DNA of 64,000 nucleotides from UBA5951 sp012269555 (GTDB taxonomy: Bacteria > Pseudomonadota > Alphaproteobacteria > Puniceispirillales > Puniceispirillaceae), in the NCBI GenBank assembly GCA_038147755.1, contig JAYQTS010000014.1, positions 124,001 to 188,000 on the forward strand, in the 5' to 3' direction. Shown in pieces: positions 39,142-49,082 of this stretch (positions are counted from its first letter, which is position 1; the number at the start of each line of letters is the position of its first letter). The notes below the pieces were generated by a model. The model ran no database searches. It had not been told where the DNA came from and worked only from the letters and a program-made list of their open reading frames with translations. The position numbers were made by a program, and so were the translations under genes.

Positions 39142-40247
39142 TTGGAAAATTTAAAACAGACTAAAAGCGATGTATTTGACCTGCTTTCTTGGTATCATAA
39201 AACGGGGAGAACTTTGCCCTGGCGGTCTTACTGGCCCCTTCTAACTCCTTCCTATCATGTTTTTTTATCTGAATTTATGCTTCAACAGACTGGAGTTAAA
39301 ACCGTGATACCATATTTTGAGTATTTTCTTGAGCGCTGGCCAACAATTCAGTTACTAGCGGATGCTCCCGTTGATGATGTAACCTCTGCTTGGGCAGGTC
39401 TTGGTTACTATGCTAGAGCAAGAAATATGCACAAATCTGCTCAGATAATAAGTAACGCAGGGGGAGTGTTTCCTCAGTCTATTGCAGAATTAACAAAACT
39501 TCCTGGTATTGGCCCTTATACAGCAGGTGCAATAACAGCTTTCGCATTTGACGCACCTTCTGTGGTTATAGATGGAAATATTGAAAGAATTGTTGCCCGA
39601 TATTTTTACATTAAAACAAGTTTGCCTGCATTAAAGTCAGAATTACCGTCTTTTTACGAAAAGATGATTCCAGAGAAGTGTCGATCAGATTTTCCCCAGG
39701 CACTTATGGATTTGGGGAATGAGATCTGTACTCCTTCCTCTCCAACTTGCGGCCGCTGCCCTCTTTCTACAGGATGCAAATCTGCGAAAAAAGCTAATCC
39801 AGCGCTTCTTCCAATCAAACCTGTAAAAACTAACAAAATTATAAGGAAGGGACAGATATTCGTAATTAGGAAAAAGGAAAAAAACAATGATAAATTTTTG
39901 GTTTATCGCCGGAATACCCATGGTCTTCTTGGTGGCTTGTTGGCATTTCCTAGTCAAGGATGGGACGATAAGGAACAAAATTACAATGAGAATTGGCGAC
40001 CTTGTAATCTAAATTGGACTGCACTAAAGCCAAAGATTAAACATGTTTTTTCACATTTCAAAACAGAAGTTCAAGTGTTTTGGCGGACACAGAGGAAACT
40101 GATAAAATATTTATAAAACATAAATTTCAGAATTTTCAGGGGCAAGAAAAAGAAATGTTTCAAAATCATAGGTGGGTGACTGAAGACGAGTTGCACCTAC
40201 CAAAATTAATGCAAAAAGCCCTTAAATTAGTTAAAAATTATAACTAA
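39142..40247 (+). CDS. mutY: A/G-specific adenine glycosylase MutY (frameshifted near C-terminus)
   Basis: Removes adenine mispaired with 8-oxoguanine. The TTG start at 39142 has AGGAAG 6 nt upstream. LMLQQTGVKTVIPYF, the helix-hairpin-helix KLPGIGPYTAGA, the catalytic Asp in VVIDGNIERI and the [4Fe-4S] spacing CX6CX2CX5C (CTPSSPTCGRCPLSTGC) are intact. The frame stops at 40116. The adjacent frame continues with ADTEETDKIFIKHKF to 40247, completing the NUDIX-like C-terminal domain. Adding one T to the T4 at 40078-40081 (giving VFLADTEE) restores 368 aa. Confidence 0.93.
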
Positions 40248-40297
40248 CCGTTTGTTTTTATATCAGTGCAAACATTTCATGCGTAGCTAAAATAAGT

Positions 40298-41890
40298 TTA
40301 GTGGTTAAAATGTCTTATACCAGTAAATGCCATTGAAATGTCAGCATCATCAGCTGCTTTTATGACATCATTATCTCTTATTGAACCACCAGGCTGAATA
40401 ACAGCTGTTGCCCCTGCTTCAATAGCTGATAAGAGACCATCTGGGAATGGAAAAAATGCGTCTGATGCGATAACTGAACCAATTGTTCTGGGATTCTTCA
40501 GACCATGAACTTGGGCCATATCTTTTGCCTTTTGTATTGCAATTCTGCTGGAGTCAAGCCTGCTCATTTGACCTGCGCCAATCGCAGCTGTGCTTTTATT
40601 TTTAGCATAAATTATAGCATTAGATTTCACGTGCTTAGCCACTTTCCAGGCAAACAGCATATCTTGTATCTCTTTTTCAGTTGGTTTTCGCTTCGTTACA
40701 ATATTCAGGTCATCCTTTTTAATCATCGCGGTATCTCTAGATTGCACCAAGAAACCGCCGAGGATAGTTTTGACCTGTTGTGACGAAAGCGCAGGGTTTG
40801 GCATGCCACCTGTTAATAATAATCTTATATTTGGCTTATTAGATAATATCTTGCACGCATCTTTTGTTGCATCTGGACCAATAACGACTTCACTAAAAAT
40901 AGAGGTAATTAGATTTGCTGTATCTTCATCAATGATTCTATTAGTTGCAATGATACCCCCAAAAGCACTTACTGTGTCACATTTGTATGCTAGCTCCCAT
41001 GCTTTGCTCAACGAGTCAGCGCTAGCAACGCCACAAGGATTTGCATGTTTTATAATTGCAACTGTTGGTTCAGAGAATTCACTCACAAGTTTTAGTGCAG
41101 CATCCGTATCATTTACATTATTGTAGGATAATGGTTTGCCTTGAATTTGTTGGGCTGTCAAAACAGACGCGGTTGACTGGTCAGATGCGTATATTGCGGC
41201 TGATTGATGCGGATTTTCTCCATAACGAAGAGATTGGATAGCGGGGGCGCGGATGTTCAAATCTGGTTCCGGTTTTTCATATTCACCCATGTCGAGGTTA
41301 GATGTCATCCACTTAGTTATCGCGTAATCATAAGAAGAAGTTCTAGCAAACGCTTGTGCAGCTAATTTACGTCGAAAAGCAAGAGAAGTTCCAGAAAGAG
41401 TTAATAGTTCCTCTATAAGAAGGGGATATTGCTCTGGTGCAGTAATCACAGTTACAAAATCATGGTTTTTTGCTGCTGCTCTTATCATAGCAGGACCGCC
41501 AATATCAATGTTTTCAATGGCTGTTTCAATTTTTGGATTTCCAGTGGTAACTTGTTCAAACGGATATAAGTTTACCACTATTAAATCGATAGGCCTAATA
41601 TCATGTTCTTCTAAGGCATTCATATGAGTTTTTGAATCACGTTTTGCCAATATACCTCCGTGGATATTAGGATGAAGTGTTTTAACGCGGCCATCCATAA
41701 TCTCTGGGAAACCAGTTTCTTTAGATACATCCCGAACATCAAAACCAGCTTTTTTTAGCTCTCTTGATGTGCCCCCTGTAGATAAAATTTCAATCCCAGC
41801 ATTTGATAATGCATCAGCTAAAGTAATAAGCCCAGACTTATCTGATACAGAAATTAACGCACGTTGTATTTGGAGAATAGAAGAAGACAT
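40298..41890 (-). CDS. purH: Bifunctional AICAR transformylase / IMP cyclohydrolase PurH
   Basis: Catalyses the last two steps of IMP synthesis. The 530-aa product has the N-terminal MGS-like cyclohydrolase domain (ALISVSDKSGL, STGGTSRELKKAGF, RVKTLHPNIHGGIL). The C-terminal transformylase domain has LRYGENPHQSA, IIKHANPCGVA (catalytic Lys-His) and SDAFFPFPDG. It is the third gene of an rsmB / heparinase-like / purH minus-strand run common in alphaproteobacteria, and converges on mutY. Confidence 0.97.
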   Translation of the reverse strand: MSSSILQIQRALISVSDKSGLITLADALSNAGIEILSTGGTSRELKKAGFDVRDVSKETGFPEIMDGRVKTLHPNIHGGILAKRDSKTHMNALEEHDIRPIDLIVVNLYPFEQVTTGNPKIETAIENIDIGGPAMIRAAAKNHDFVTVITAPEQYPLLIEELLTLSGTSLAFRRKLAAQAFARTSSYDYAITKWMTSNLDMGEYEKPEPDLNIRAPAIQSLRYGENPHQSAAIYASDQSTASVLTAQQIQGKPLSYNNVNDTDAALKLVSEFSEPTVAIIKHANPCGVASADSLSKAWELAYKCDTVSAFGGIIATNRIIDEDTANLITSIFSEVVIGPDATKDACKILSNKPNIRLLLTGGMPNPALSSQQVKTILGGFLVQSRDTAMIKKDDLNIVTKRKPTEKEIQDMLFAWKVAKHVKSNAIIYAKNKSTAAIGAGQMSRLDSSRIAIQKAKDMAQVHGLKNPRTIGSVIASDAFFPFPDGLLSAIEAGATAVIQPGGSIRDNDVIKAADDADISMAFTGIRHFNH

Positions 41891-42037
41891 ATTTTTTGCA
41901 CTCTAAAATTTTCAAAAATAATTCTCTTATGACAAAGCCCTCAATTATTAGCAATTGGTTTATCATAAAAATTTTTGATTTTTTTTGAGACCTTCTAATT
42001 GAGAGATATTTGTTGAAAATAAATAAAAAAATAAAAT

Positions 42038-43647
42038 CTATTGTCTTTTAAAAGACCATTTTAAAGTTTTTTCTGAAACATGCCGAATATCATGAGCATG
42101 CATTCGTAGGACAACCTGTTGGCTACTTAATCTTTGTTTGCCCTCAAAATAGATGGAAGATTCTAGAACAGGATTGGCACCGTTGCATTTAAAAATCCAC
42201 CCTGCTTTTTGCGAGCTAATTTTTAAAACCACTGTTCCATTACTTACCGTTGCAGCTCTTATTCTTGGATGAAGATGAAAGCGGACAATACATGTTTTTG
42301 GTATTTTTCCAGGTGCTCCTGTATATCTAAGTGTATCAGATCCGCGTAAATTGCCTCCCCCAGTTGTTAAATAAATCTGTCTATCATGAATAATACCATG
42401 CGACTCCCCATAGCCATCATGAGATAATTTTACAAGCATTCCGCCAGTTGCAGGGCCTATCTGCAGGACTTTTACTGGATTATATTTTTTATTTTTCCAA
42501 CAAAAATTATTTAGATTATCCAGTGTAAGAGCTGTATGTGCAGCTGTTTGACTAAATGCCTCATTTAGTAGTTTATCCTCTGATAATTGGCCTACATTAA
42601 CAATAAAGGGTGTGCCAGCAAGATGAACTTCAAAACTACCAAGACTGGCAGAATTTTCAGGTATAGGACTGATAGGAGCTGAGCAATCCATGATGAGAGT
42701 GGTTCTTCCTGAAGAAAGTCTTAAAAAGCCAGTCTGTTTTGCGTGACGAGTTACTTTTCCTGTTGGGCCACATCTTTTGACGACATCATCTATGCGTTCA
42801 GAATCAGTAATACCACCCCGTGAAAATGAGCAAAATTACCGTTGCCAGTTCGCCACATTTTGGCAATCGCACCCATCCTGGTGATCGTTTGGTCTAGTGA
42901 CTTTATTTGACCTATACCAGATTGTGCAATCGCTGTGCGACATTCGAACAATTGGGTTAAAATTTTGAAGTGAGTTTCTGGTCTCCTTGAGATATGACCA
43001 CCGTCCTCATTCAAGATTTCAGTGAGTTTTTTTTCGAAAATATCAATCAAAGAAACCATTTCTGAGATTTTTGTATTAAAGGCAGATAGTGTAACCAAAA
43101 GTCCTCTCAAAGCTGAAATCTGGTCATCAATATTTGGTTGATTTTGCCAGTCAAGTGCAAGGCATTGAAATTCTATGGCTAGTTGATAAAGAAGCCTATT
43201 TTGGAAGGATGCAGATGCTGAACTTGCATACCATTTATATGAAAAAATTAAATTACTTATTCGTTCACTTAAAAATTTCGGGTGCCATATTTTTGCGTCC
43301 CAGTTGGTATTTTCTGATAGCCATAAAGATATTTCATTTCGTACATAAATTCTTGCTTTATCGCCGCCATAATCTCGAACATGGCGAAGCCATTCAAATG
43401 TAAAATATTCGGGTTGGTCTCTTTTTACAGGCATGGCTGAATGGAGCACATCTCTCCCAATTGTTGCAGAGCCACGCCAAGGGTCGGAGGGCGGTATAAA
43501 ACGATTTATATCGGTCTGAAATGTGGGCTTTAATCGCCAACGAAATAGACTAGAGCGTCTATAAAGTTGCTTTAGATAATTTGCAGATTGTTTAGCATTT
43601 GCTGAACTCTGGTTCACAAATGATTGTTCAATATTTTTGTTCTGCAT
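42038..43647 (-). CDS. Heparinase II/III-like protein (frameshifted)
   Basis: Alphaproteobacterial heparinase II/III family protein at its usual site between rsmB and purH. It reads as two frames: 43647-42790, with the helical N-terminal domain ending GNFAHFHG, and a second frame continuing GITDSERIDDVVKRCGPTG into the beta-rich C-terminal domain ending at 42038 (ATGGMLVKLSHDGYGESHGI, FHLHPRIRA). Adding one base to the C4 at 42816-42819 (G4 on the coding strand) yields about 536 aa. No signal peptide is evident. Its substrate is unknown; position next to cell-cycle and envelope genes hints at a cell-wall or polysaccharide role. Confidence 0.87.
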
Positions 43648-43728
43648 ATTTTTTTTCTAAATTAACGGCTCAATATAGTCACATTCTCTACTTGAAAATT
43701 ATGCTAAATTTCAATTCTTTTCTAGTTG

Positions 43729-45048
43729 TTATTTCACCTTAAATCGAGCGATGAAAAATCCATCATTCCCAAGCAAGTCAGTGTTTGTATTTACTAGCTG
43801 GTTAGGCAATATTCTTAAATGCTCGGATGTAGCTTTCTCCCTATTAAAAGGATAAAATATACCAACTTCATCTTTATCTATTGGGTCAAGGCTCAGTCTA
43901 GCTTTTGGATTCGAGATTATAGCTTTAATCACTTCTTCCCCTTCTTCTCTTTGCAAAGAACAGGTTGCATAGACGAGCGTTCCCCCTGATTTTATCCATT
44001 TTGAGGCCGCCAAGCAAAGTTCAATCTGAAGTGATTGAAGTTCTAATATTTGCTGAGGAGTTTTGCCAATAAGTACGTCTGGTCTACGGCGAATTGTTCC
44101 TGAAGCAGAACAAGGCGCATCAAGAAGCACCCCATCTACAAGGAATTCTGGTTTATAATTAAGACCATCAGAGCAAATAACCTTAGCATTAAGTCTAAGC
44201 CTATCTAGATTATCTTTTAGACGTTTTATTCTTTTTCTACTTTTGTCAATTGCAATTACAAGTGCACCAGATGAAATGAGCTGTGCAGTTTTGCCGCCTG
44301 GAGCAGCGCATAAGTCAATTATATGCTTCCCTCTAACATCTCTCATCAATTTTGCTGGAAGTGCTGCTGCACGATCTTGTACCCACCATTCTCCCTCTTG
44401 GTAGCCTGACAATTTGGTAACATCGGCGACGGGCTTGAGTCGAATGCTATTTGATGAAATTAATTTTGCAGATAATTTTTTGCTCCATTTAATCTTTGAA
44501 TTCTCAGACATATTTTTTAATGTAATATCAAGAGGGGGCTGATTTTGGGCCAACTGCATAATTTCTTGAACAGAAGATTCACCCCAATTAGCCGACCAAT
44601 TTTTCCTAAAAAAAACGGGTAAATTATCAGCTGGACTGGTTGCCGCGAAGATTTTTTTTCCAGAACGCGCAATTGTTCTTAAAACACCATTTGTGAGTCC
44701 AGTGTAAGACTCACCAGTTAAGTGTCTTGCCAAAGAGACACTTGTATGAATGGCTGCGTGAGGCTCTGTTCTAAGAATAAGAAGTTGTGCTACCCCTAGC
44801 ATTATTATAGTTCTTATTTGAGGTTTAGGTGATTTTTTTAAGAAGTGATTAATACAAATATTTAATTGTCCGTGTTGGCGAATACAACTCATTACTAGAA
44901 GTTTTGCAAAAGCACGGTCTCTGTTCTCTAGTTTAGCCCACAAACTCTCACTGGTGAAGAAATCATGTGCAAGGCTGCCTTCGTTTAATACTGAATGCAG
45001 AATGTCATAACATATTTTTCTAGAGTAAATGTTTGTTTTGATGGCCAT
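43729..45048 (-). CDS. rsmB: 16S rRNA (cytosine(967)-C(5))-methyltransferase RsmB/Sun family
   Basis: SAM-dependent m5C methyltransferase of 439 aa. An N-terminal NusB-like RNA-binding domain (about residues 1-140) precedes the Rossmann methyltransferase domain. SAM-binding IIDLCAAPGGKTAQLI and the two catalytic cysteines in LDAPCSASGTIRRRPDV and VYATCSLQREEGEE are present. It heads the rsmB / heparinase-like / purH run. Paralogues modify other sites, so position 967 is by family convention. Confidence 0.92.
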   Translation of the reverse strand: MAIKTNIYSRKICYDILHSVLNEGSLAHDFFTSESLWAKLENRDRAFAKLLVMSCIRQHGQLNICINHFLKKSPKPQIRTIIMLGVAQLLILRTEPHAAIHTSVSLARHLTGESYTGLTNGVLRTIARSGKKIFAATSPADNLPVFFRKNWSANWGESSVQEIMQLAQNQPPLDITLKNMSENSKIKWSKKLSAKLISSNSIRLKPVADVTKLSGYQEGEWWVQDRAAALPAKLMRDVRGKHIIDLCAAPGGKTAQLISSGALVIAIDKSRKRIKRLKDNLDRLRLNAKVICSDGLNYKPEFLVDGVLLDAPCSASGTIRRRPDVLIGKTPQQILELQSLQIELCLAASKWIKSGGTLVYATCSLQREEGEEVIKAIISNPKARLSLDPIDKDEVGIFYPFNREKATSEHLRILPNQLVNTNTDLLGNDGFFIARFKVK

Positions 45049-45252
45049 CAGATTATATTTTTTGGAATAACTAATAAGATAAATTAGGTAGGGATATAAA
45101 ATCTGATAGATGTTTGAATGATTTATTTCCCTTGTAATTAAGGAATATGCTAACCATTTTTTGAATAAAAAGTCTATTGTGATAAAAAGACAATAGTTAC
45201 ATTTTCCTTAAAAGTAACCAAAAGTCTTTTGAAAATTAGAGATAAAAGAAAA

Positions 45253-45444
45253 ATGAACGTTCATAAAAAAAACATTGAGAATTCAAGAACCAAGTCTGCC
45301 AGTAGTTTAAAAAATAAGAAATCTACAAAAAACAAGGGTAAAAAGTTTGCAAATAACGCTGTTAGTGAGACTGGAGGTCCAAAAGGTCCAGAGCCAACAA
45401 GATATGGTGATTGGGAGCAAAACGGCAGGTGTACCGACTTTTAA
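45253..45444 (+). CDS. DUF1674 protein (SDHAF4-like succinate dehydrogenase assembly factor)
   Basis: 63-aa protein from ATG 45253; an in-frame TTG at 45229 would add 8 residues. The N-terminal half is Lys/Asn-rich and probably disordered. The C-terminal signature GGPKGPEPTRYGDWEQNGR ending in TDF is the DUF1674 hallmark. Mitochondrial SDHAF4/Sdh8 shares this motif and chaperones flavinylated SdhA. It is divergent from rsmB, its usual alphaproteobacterial neighbour. The sdh operon is not in the window. Confidence 0.88.
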   Translation: MNVHKKNIENSRTKSASSLKNKKSTKNKGKKFANNAVSETGGPKGPEPTRYGDWEQNGRCTDF

Positions 45445-45530
45445 TCAAGATTTTTTCTGGAATAACAAAAGATATATCCTTTAAAATGGAATGTTATAAT
45501 TGGGTTTAAAAAATTAAAAAAGGGGAGGGT

Positions 45531-45866
45531 ATGAGGCTAAAAACTAATATCGTTATAGATGCAGCGTTGAGACAAGCCAATAACCTAGCTATTCCAGCTT
45601 GTATATCTAAGAAAGGTGATCCAGATGCTGGAGCAATATTTTTGGAATTGGAAACGGGTTTGGATTGTGTTCACCTTTTTCATAGAAGGTTCGATTTTGA
45701 TGAAAATGAAATATGGGAGTGTCTTAATCAAGGAGACCCGCAACGAGCAGATATTATAGCAAAACAAATTCAGAGAGAAATTGATAGAGATCCGGACTGC
45801 TGGGTTGTAACTGTTCAGGATAGACGGGCGAGAAATATTTTTAACATTATTTCAGAATGTACGTGA
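45531..45866 (+). CDS. DUF1491 family protein
   Basis: 111-aa cytoplasmic protein with a strong GGGGAGGG ribosome-binding site just before the ATG. Features are the KKGDPDAGAIFLELE block (the family's GDpdaGa core), an aromatic/acidic centre and the C-terminal IQREIDRDPDCWVVTVQD. DUF1491 is largely confined to alphaproteobacteria and has no known function. It lies between DUF1674 and hisD on the same strand, with gaps of 86 and 127 bp. Confidence 0.85.
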   Translation: MRLKTNIVIDAALRQANNLAIPACISKKGDPDAGAIFLELETGLDCVHLFHRRFDFDENEIWECLNQGDPQRADIIAKQIQREIDRDPDCWVVTVQDRRARNIFNIISECT

Positions 45867-45993
45867 ATTAAGGTAGTTTTATTCTTCAGTGTTATTTAAA
45901 AAGATCATACTGTGTTCTTCCATTAAGGAAGCGTTGTTTACATAATTATTTTGACAAGCCTTTTAGTAGCATTTTATAAACGGAACCATTAAT

Positions 45994-47331
45994 ATGCAAA
46001 ATTCCAACTCATTTAGTGTTTTTCGTCTTTCTGATATTTCAGATGAGGGGTATTCTTCTCTTCTTAAGAGAACAGAAGATAAACTGGATTATTTTCTGCA
46101 GCATGTCCCTGAGATAATTGACGCAGTTCGATTGGAAGGAGATAAAGCTTTAGCTAGATTTGGTATTCAATTTGATAAAGCAGAGACTTTAACTGAGAAA
46201 ACAATTCTGGCAACCAAAAGAGATTTTAACAATGCTTTTGATCAGCTGGCTCCAGAAATTATTGAAACACTTGAATATGCTGCTGATAATATTCGCAGTT
46301 TTCATGAATATCAAAAACCAAAAAAAGAATGGCAGGTCGAGCTTAGACCTGGGGTTTATGTTGGTGAAAAAACAGTCCCGATAAGCCCTGTCGCTTTATA
46401 CTCTCCGCGTGGAAAAGGTTCTTTTCCATCTGTAACACTAATGACCTCAATACCTGCAATGGTTGCTGGGGTATCTGAACCGATTATTTTAACGCCACCT
46501 GGAAGAGATGGTTTAATTGATCCAGCTACTTTGGTTGCTGCAAAGCTAGCAGGCGTTGAATTGGTTGCCAAAGCTGGCGGCGCTCAGGCTGTAGCAGCAG
46601 CAGCGTATGGGACAGAGACAATTCCTAAATGCCTGAAAATTGAAGGCCCAGGAAGTCCATGGTTCGTTGCTGCTAAACAAATCTTATCATCTCAAATAAG
46701 CTCTCGATTACCTGCTGGACCAAGTGAGGCGATGATTTTAGTAGACGATACTATTGACCCAGCACTTGCAGCCCTTGACATTCTAATAGAATGCGAACAT
46801 GGAAGTGATTCATCAGGTTTTATTGTGACGTGGTCAGAACAAATAGCAGAAAAAATCATTGAAAAAATACCATATTATCTTTCTAAACTTTCAGAGGAAA
46901 GAGCGAACTATGCCTCAACTGTTTTATCGGGAAGTCAAGGAGGAATAGTTATTGCTCAAAGCAAATCACAAGCAATAAATTTTGTTAATGACTTTGCGCC
47001 CGAACATTTGCAAATCCTGTCAGAGGAAGCAGAGGGTTATTTACCATTTATTTTAAATGCCTCTGAAATTATGCTTGGGACGTATAGTGCGGGCTCATTA
47101 GCTAATTATTTGCTTGGTCCAAATTGTGTTTTGCCAACCTCTGGTGCAGCTAAAACTCATTCACCATTAGGTGTAATGGATTTCATGAAAACTATTTCTA
47201 TTGGTAAAGTTACGCCATTAGGATTTGAAGAAGTTGCCCCGAAGACAGAAATATTTGCAAAATATGAAGGTTTTGACGCTCACGCAAATGCGGTCTCCGC
47301 TTTGAGAGTTGAAGTATTAGAGGGGAAATAA
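45994..47331 (+). CDS. hisD: Histidinol dehydrogenase
   Basis: Zn-dependent, NAD-linked enzyme that oxidises L-histidinol to histidine in two steps. The 445-aa product has YSPRGKGSFPSVTLM, KAGGAQAVAAAAYGTETIP, the LPAGPSEAMILVDD block and IECEHGSDSSGF with metal/substrate ligands. EHLQILSEEA and GTYSAGSLANYLLGPNCVLP follow, with the catalytic Glu and His. No other his gene is nearby. Length and motifs are normal. Confidence 0.96.
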   Translation: MQNSNSFSVFRLSDISDEGYSSLLKRTEDKLDYFLQHVPEIIDAVRLEGDKALARFGIQFDKAETLTEKTILATKRDFNNAFDQLAPEIIETLEYAADNIRSFHEYQKPKKEWQVELRPGVYVGEKTVPISPVALYSPRGKGSFPSVTLMTSIPAMVAGVSEPIILTPPGRDGLIDPATLVAAKLAGVELVAKAGGAQAVAAAAYGTETIPKCLKIEGPGSPWFVAAKQILSSQISSRLPAGPSEAMILVDDTIDPALAALDILIECEHGSDSSGFIVTWSEQIAEKIIEKIPYYLSKLSEERANYASTVLSGSQGGIVIAQSKSQAINFVNDFAPEHLQILSEEAEGYLPFILNASEIMLGTYSAGSLANYLLGPNCVLPTSGAAKTHSPLGVMDFMKTISIGKVTPLGFEEVAPKTEIFAKYEGFDAHANAVSALRVEVLEGK

Positions 47332-47426
47332 TACAGGGCCTAATTAATTTCCAATCAAATAGTCTTAAATTTATGGAATATTCATAAAAAAATATTTTTT
47401 TAATTAAATAATATTGAAGTAATAAG

Positions 47427-47879
47427 GTGAAAAAACTTCCAGTCAGATTTATTATAGTGAAACATTTATTTTTTATTGTTGTTTTTTTTACGTTATCCAG
47501 GTGTTTGTTTGCTGAAACAATATTAGAAGGCAACGTAACCAAAATAAGAGATGGAGACACGATTGAGGTTGGCCAAATAGCTATACGTTTTCAAGGGCTA
47601 ACCTGCGATGAATTGAATACTAAAAAAGGTCGCGAGGCCCATGACTTACTTAATGAAATTTTAATGGGGAAGCGTGTTGTGTGCGTGCTCAGTGGCGACA
47701 TGTCTTATGAACGATTGGTCGGAAGATGTGCTGTTTCTGAAAAGGGTGACATAGCTCGATATCTTATCGAAAATGGTTATTGCGGGAGGTGCAATAGATA
47801 TGACAAAAAAGGGTTTTATGCCGAGTCAGAAAAGAAATCAGGACCCTATACGGGTGTTACGCCCTCTTATTGCCATTAA
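47427..47879 (+). CDS. Secreted staphylococcal-nuclease-like protein
   Basis: 150-aa SNase/thermonuclease-fold protein with a GTG start (47427, AATAAGG upstream) and a signal peptide (FFIVVFFTLSRCLFAE). The fold's core elements are visible: GNVTKIRDGDTIEVGQIAIRF (core) with the metal-binding Asp, then GREAHDLLNEILMGKRV and YERLVGRCAV. It is rich in cysteine toward the C-terminus (GYCGRCNRYD, PSYCH), suggesting disulfides in the periplasm. The usual DAPE motif is replaced by LTCDEL, so nuclease activity is plausible but unproven. Confidence 0.8.
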   Translation: MKKLPVRFIIVKHLFFIVVFFTLSRCLFAETILEGNVTKIRDGDTIEVGQIAIRFQGLTCDELNTKKGREAHDLLNEILMGKRVVCVLSGDMSYERLVGRCAVSEKGDIARYLIENGYCGRCNRYDKKGFYAESEKKSGPYTGVTPSYCH

Positions 47880-47932
47880 TCAGATATCCCTGACTATATG
47901 TTTTAATAGAATTTAGTAGGAAGAAAAGGCCA

Positions 47933-48526
47933 ATGAAAAAAATAGTGAATGTTATATATGTATTTTTATTTTTGTTTTTGTTAGTTGGGGGAACTACTGT
48001 GGCAAGTGAAGAAGTAGCATTCGACTTGGTAGAAAAAAACCAAATTTATGAAATTCGTTATTATGAGCCAATGCTTGTTGCAGAAGTGGAATATACTGGT
48101 GATAATGGAGGATTTGGAGCCTTATTTAACTATATTTCAGGCGCAAATATATATTCTTCAAAAAAAAATTCATCTAGTTCAATTAAAATTGAAATGACGG
48201 CTCCCGTTACACGCCTTAAACAAAATAATAAAAACGTAATGCAATTTTTTTTACCCAAACGCTTTACAGCTGAAACAGTGCCTGTCCCAGTAAATCCAAA
48301 TGTAAAAATAAAGTCCATAGATGGTGGTTATTTTGCTGCAATTACATATTCAGGCAGTGCCTCAGAAAATAACTTCCTAAAACATGTAAAAATATTATCC
48401 CAAAGATTATTATCAGATAAAATAATTTTTTTTGAACCAGCTATTCGTGCAACCTACAATGGACCCTTTACTCCCCCTTTTATGAGAAGAAATGAGGTTA
48501 TATATAAAATCAAATGGGAAAAATAA
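47933..48526 (+). CDS. SOUL family haem-binding protein
   Basis: 197-aa exported protein with a signal peptide (VIYVFLFLFLLVGGTTVA) and a SOUL domain: FDLVEKNQIYEIRYYEPMLV (core), IKIEMTAPVTR, MQFFLPKRF, and the C-terminal PFTPPFMRRNEVIYKI. The EMTAPV and PPF..RNEV blocks are family hallmarks. SOUL proteins bind haem or other hydrophobic ligands; the role in bacteria is not defined. It follows the secreted nuclease by 53 bp on the same strand. Confidence 0.9.
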   Translation: MKKIVNVIYVFLFLFLLVGGTTVASEEVAFDLVEKNQIYEIRYYEPMLVAEVEYTGDNGGFGALFNYISGANIYSSKKNSSSSIKIEMTAPVTRLKQNNKNVMQFFLPKRFTAETVPVPVNPNVKIKSIDGGYFAAITYSGSASENNFLKHVKILSQRLLSDKIIFFEPAIRATYNGPFTPPFMRRNEVIYKIKWEK

Positions 48527-48580
48527 TTATGTTTACATAAGTAAATATTGCAGATTTCGAGTAGGTGATTTCTCTAATTG

Positions 48581-48967
48581 TTATGTGGCTGCAATTAGAT
48601 CGATTTCAACAGAAGCTCCAACAGCTAATCCAGTTACCCCGATACATGTTCTTGCGGGCAACTTATTTTTTGAGAAATAGCTTTCATAAACAGCATTCAT
48701 TTTGTCAAAATCTTGAAAATTTACCAAATAAACTCTGGCAAAAATAACTTTATCAAAATTTGAGTTTGCTTCATTAAGCACATCTTTTAAATTTTCCATA
48801 ACCTGTTTGGTTTGTATCTCTATACCACCAAAAACTAATTTTGTTTTATCATTCTTTTGTGTTGGCATTTGCCCTGTTACAAACAGAAAATCACCCGCTT
48901 TGACAGCATGACTGAAAGGGCCCACTCTTTCCGGGGCGTTTGAAAAAGTTAAATGTTCAATTTCCAT
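48581..48967 (-). CDS. RidA/YjgF-family reactive intermediate deaminase
   Basis: 128-aa protein that hydrolyses reactive enamine/imine intermediates formed by PLP enzymes. Family features are APERVGPFSHAVKAGDFLFV (core), TGQMP, ENLKDVLNEANS and LPARTCIGVTGLAVGASVEI, with the substrate-binding Arg in PART. It is convergent with the SOUL gene. Exact subgroup (RidA proper versus Rid2-7) is uncertain because the region before the Arg differs from the archetype. Confidence 0.88.
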   Translation of the reverse strand: MEIEHLTFSNAPERVGPFSHAVKAGDFLFVTGQMPTQKNDKTKLVFGGIEIQTKQVMENLKDVLNEANSNFDKVIFARVYLVNFQDFDKMNAVYESYFSKNKLPARTCIGVTGLAVGASVEIDLIAAT

Positions 48968-49082
48968 ATTCTTTGTCCAGTTTTTGTATAAAGTTATTTT
49001 GATATTCTTGTGAGAATTTTCTTATTTCTGTGAGATATTTATTTATTTTATACCTTTAGATAGTCTAAAATTTATATCTTTT

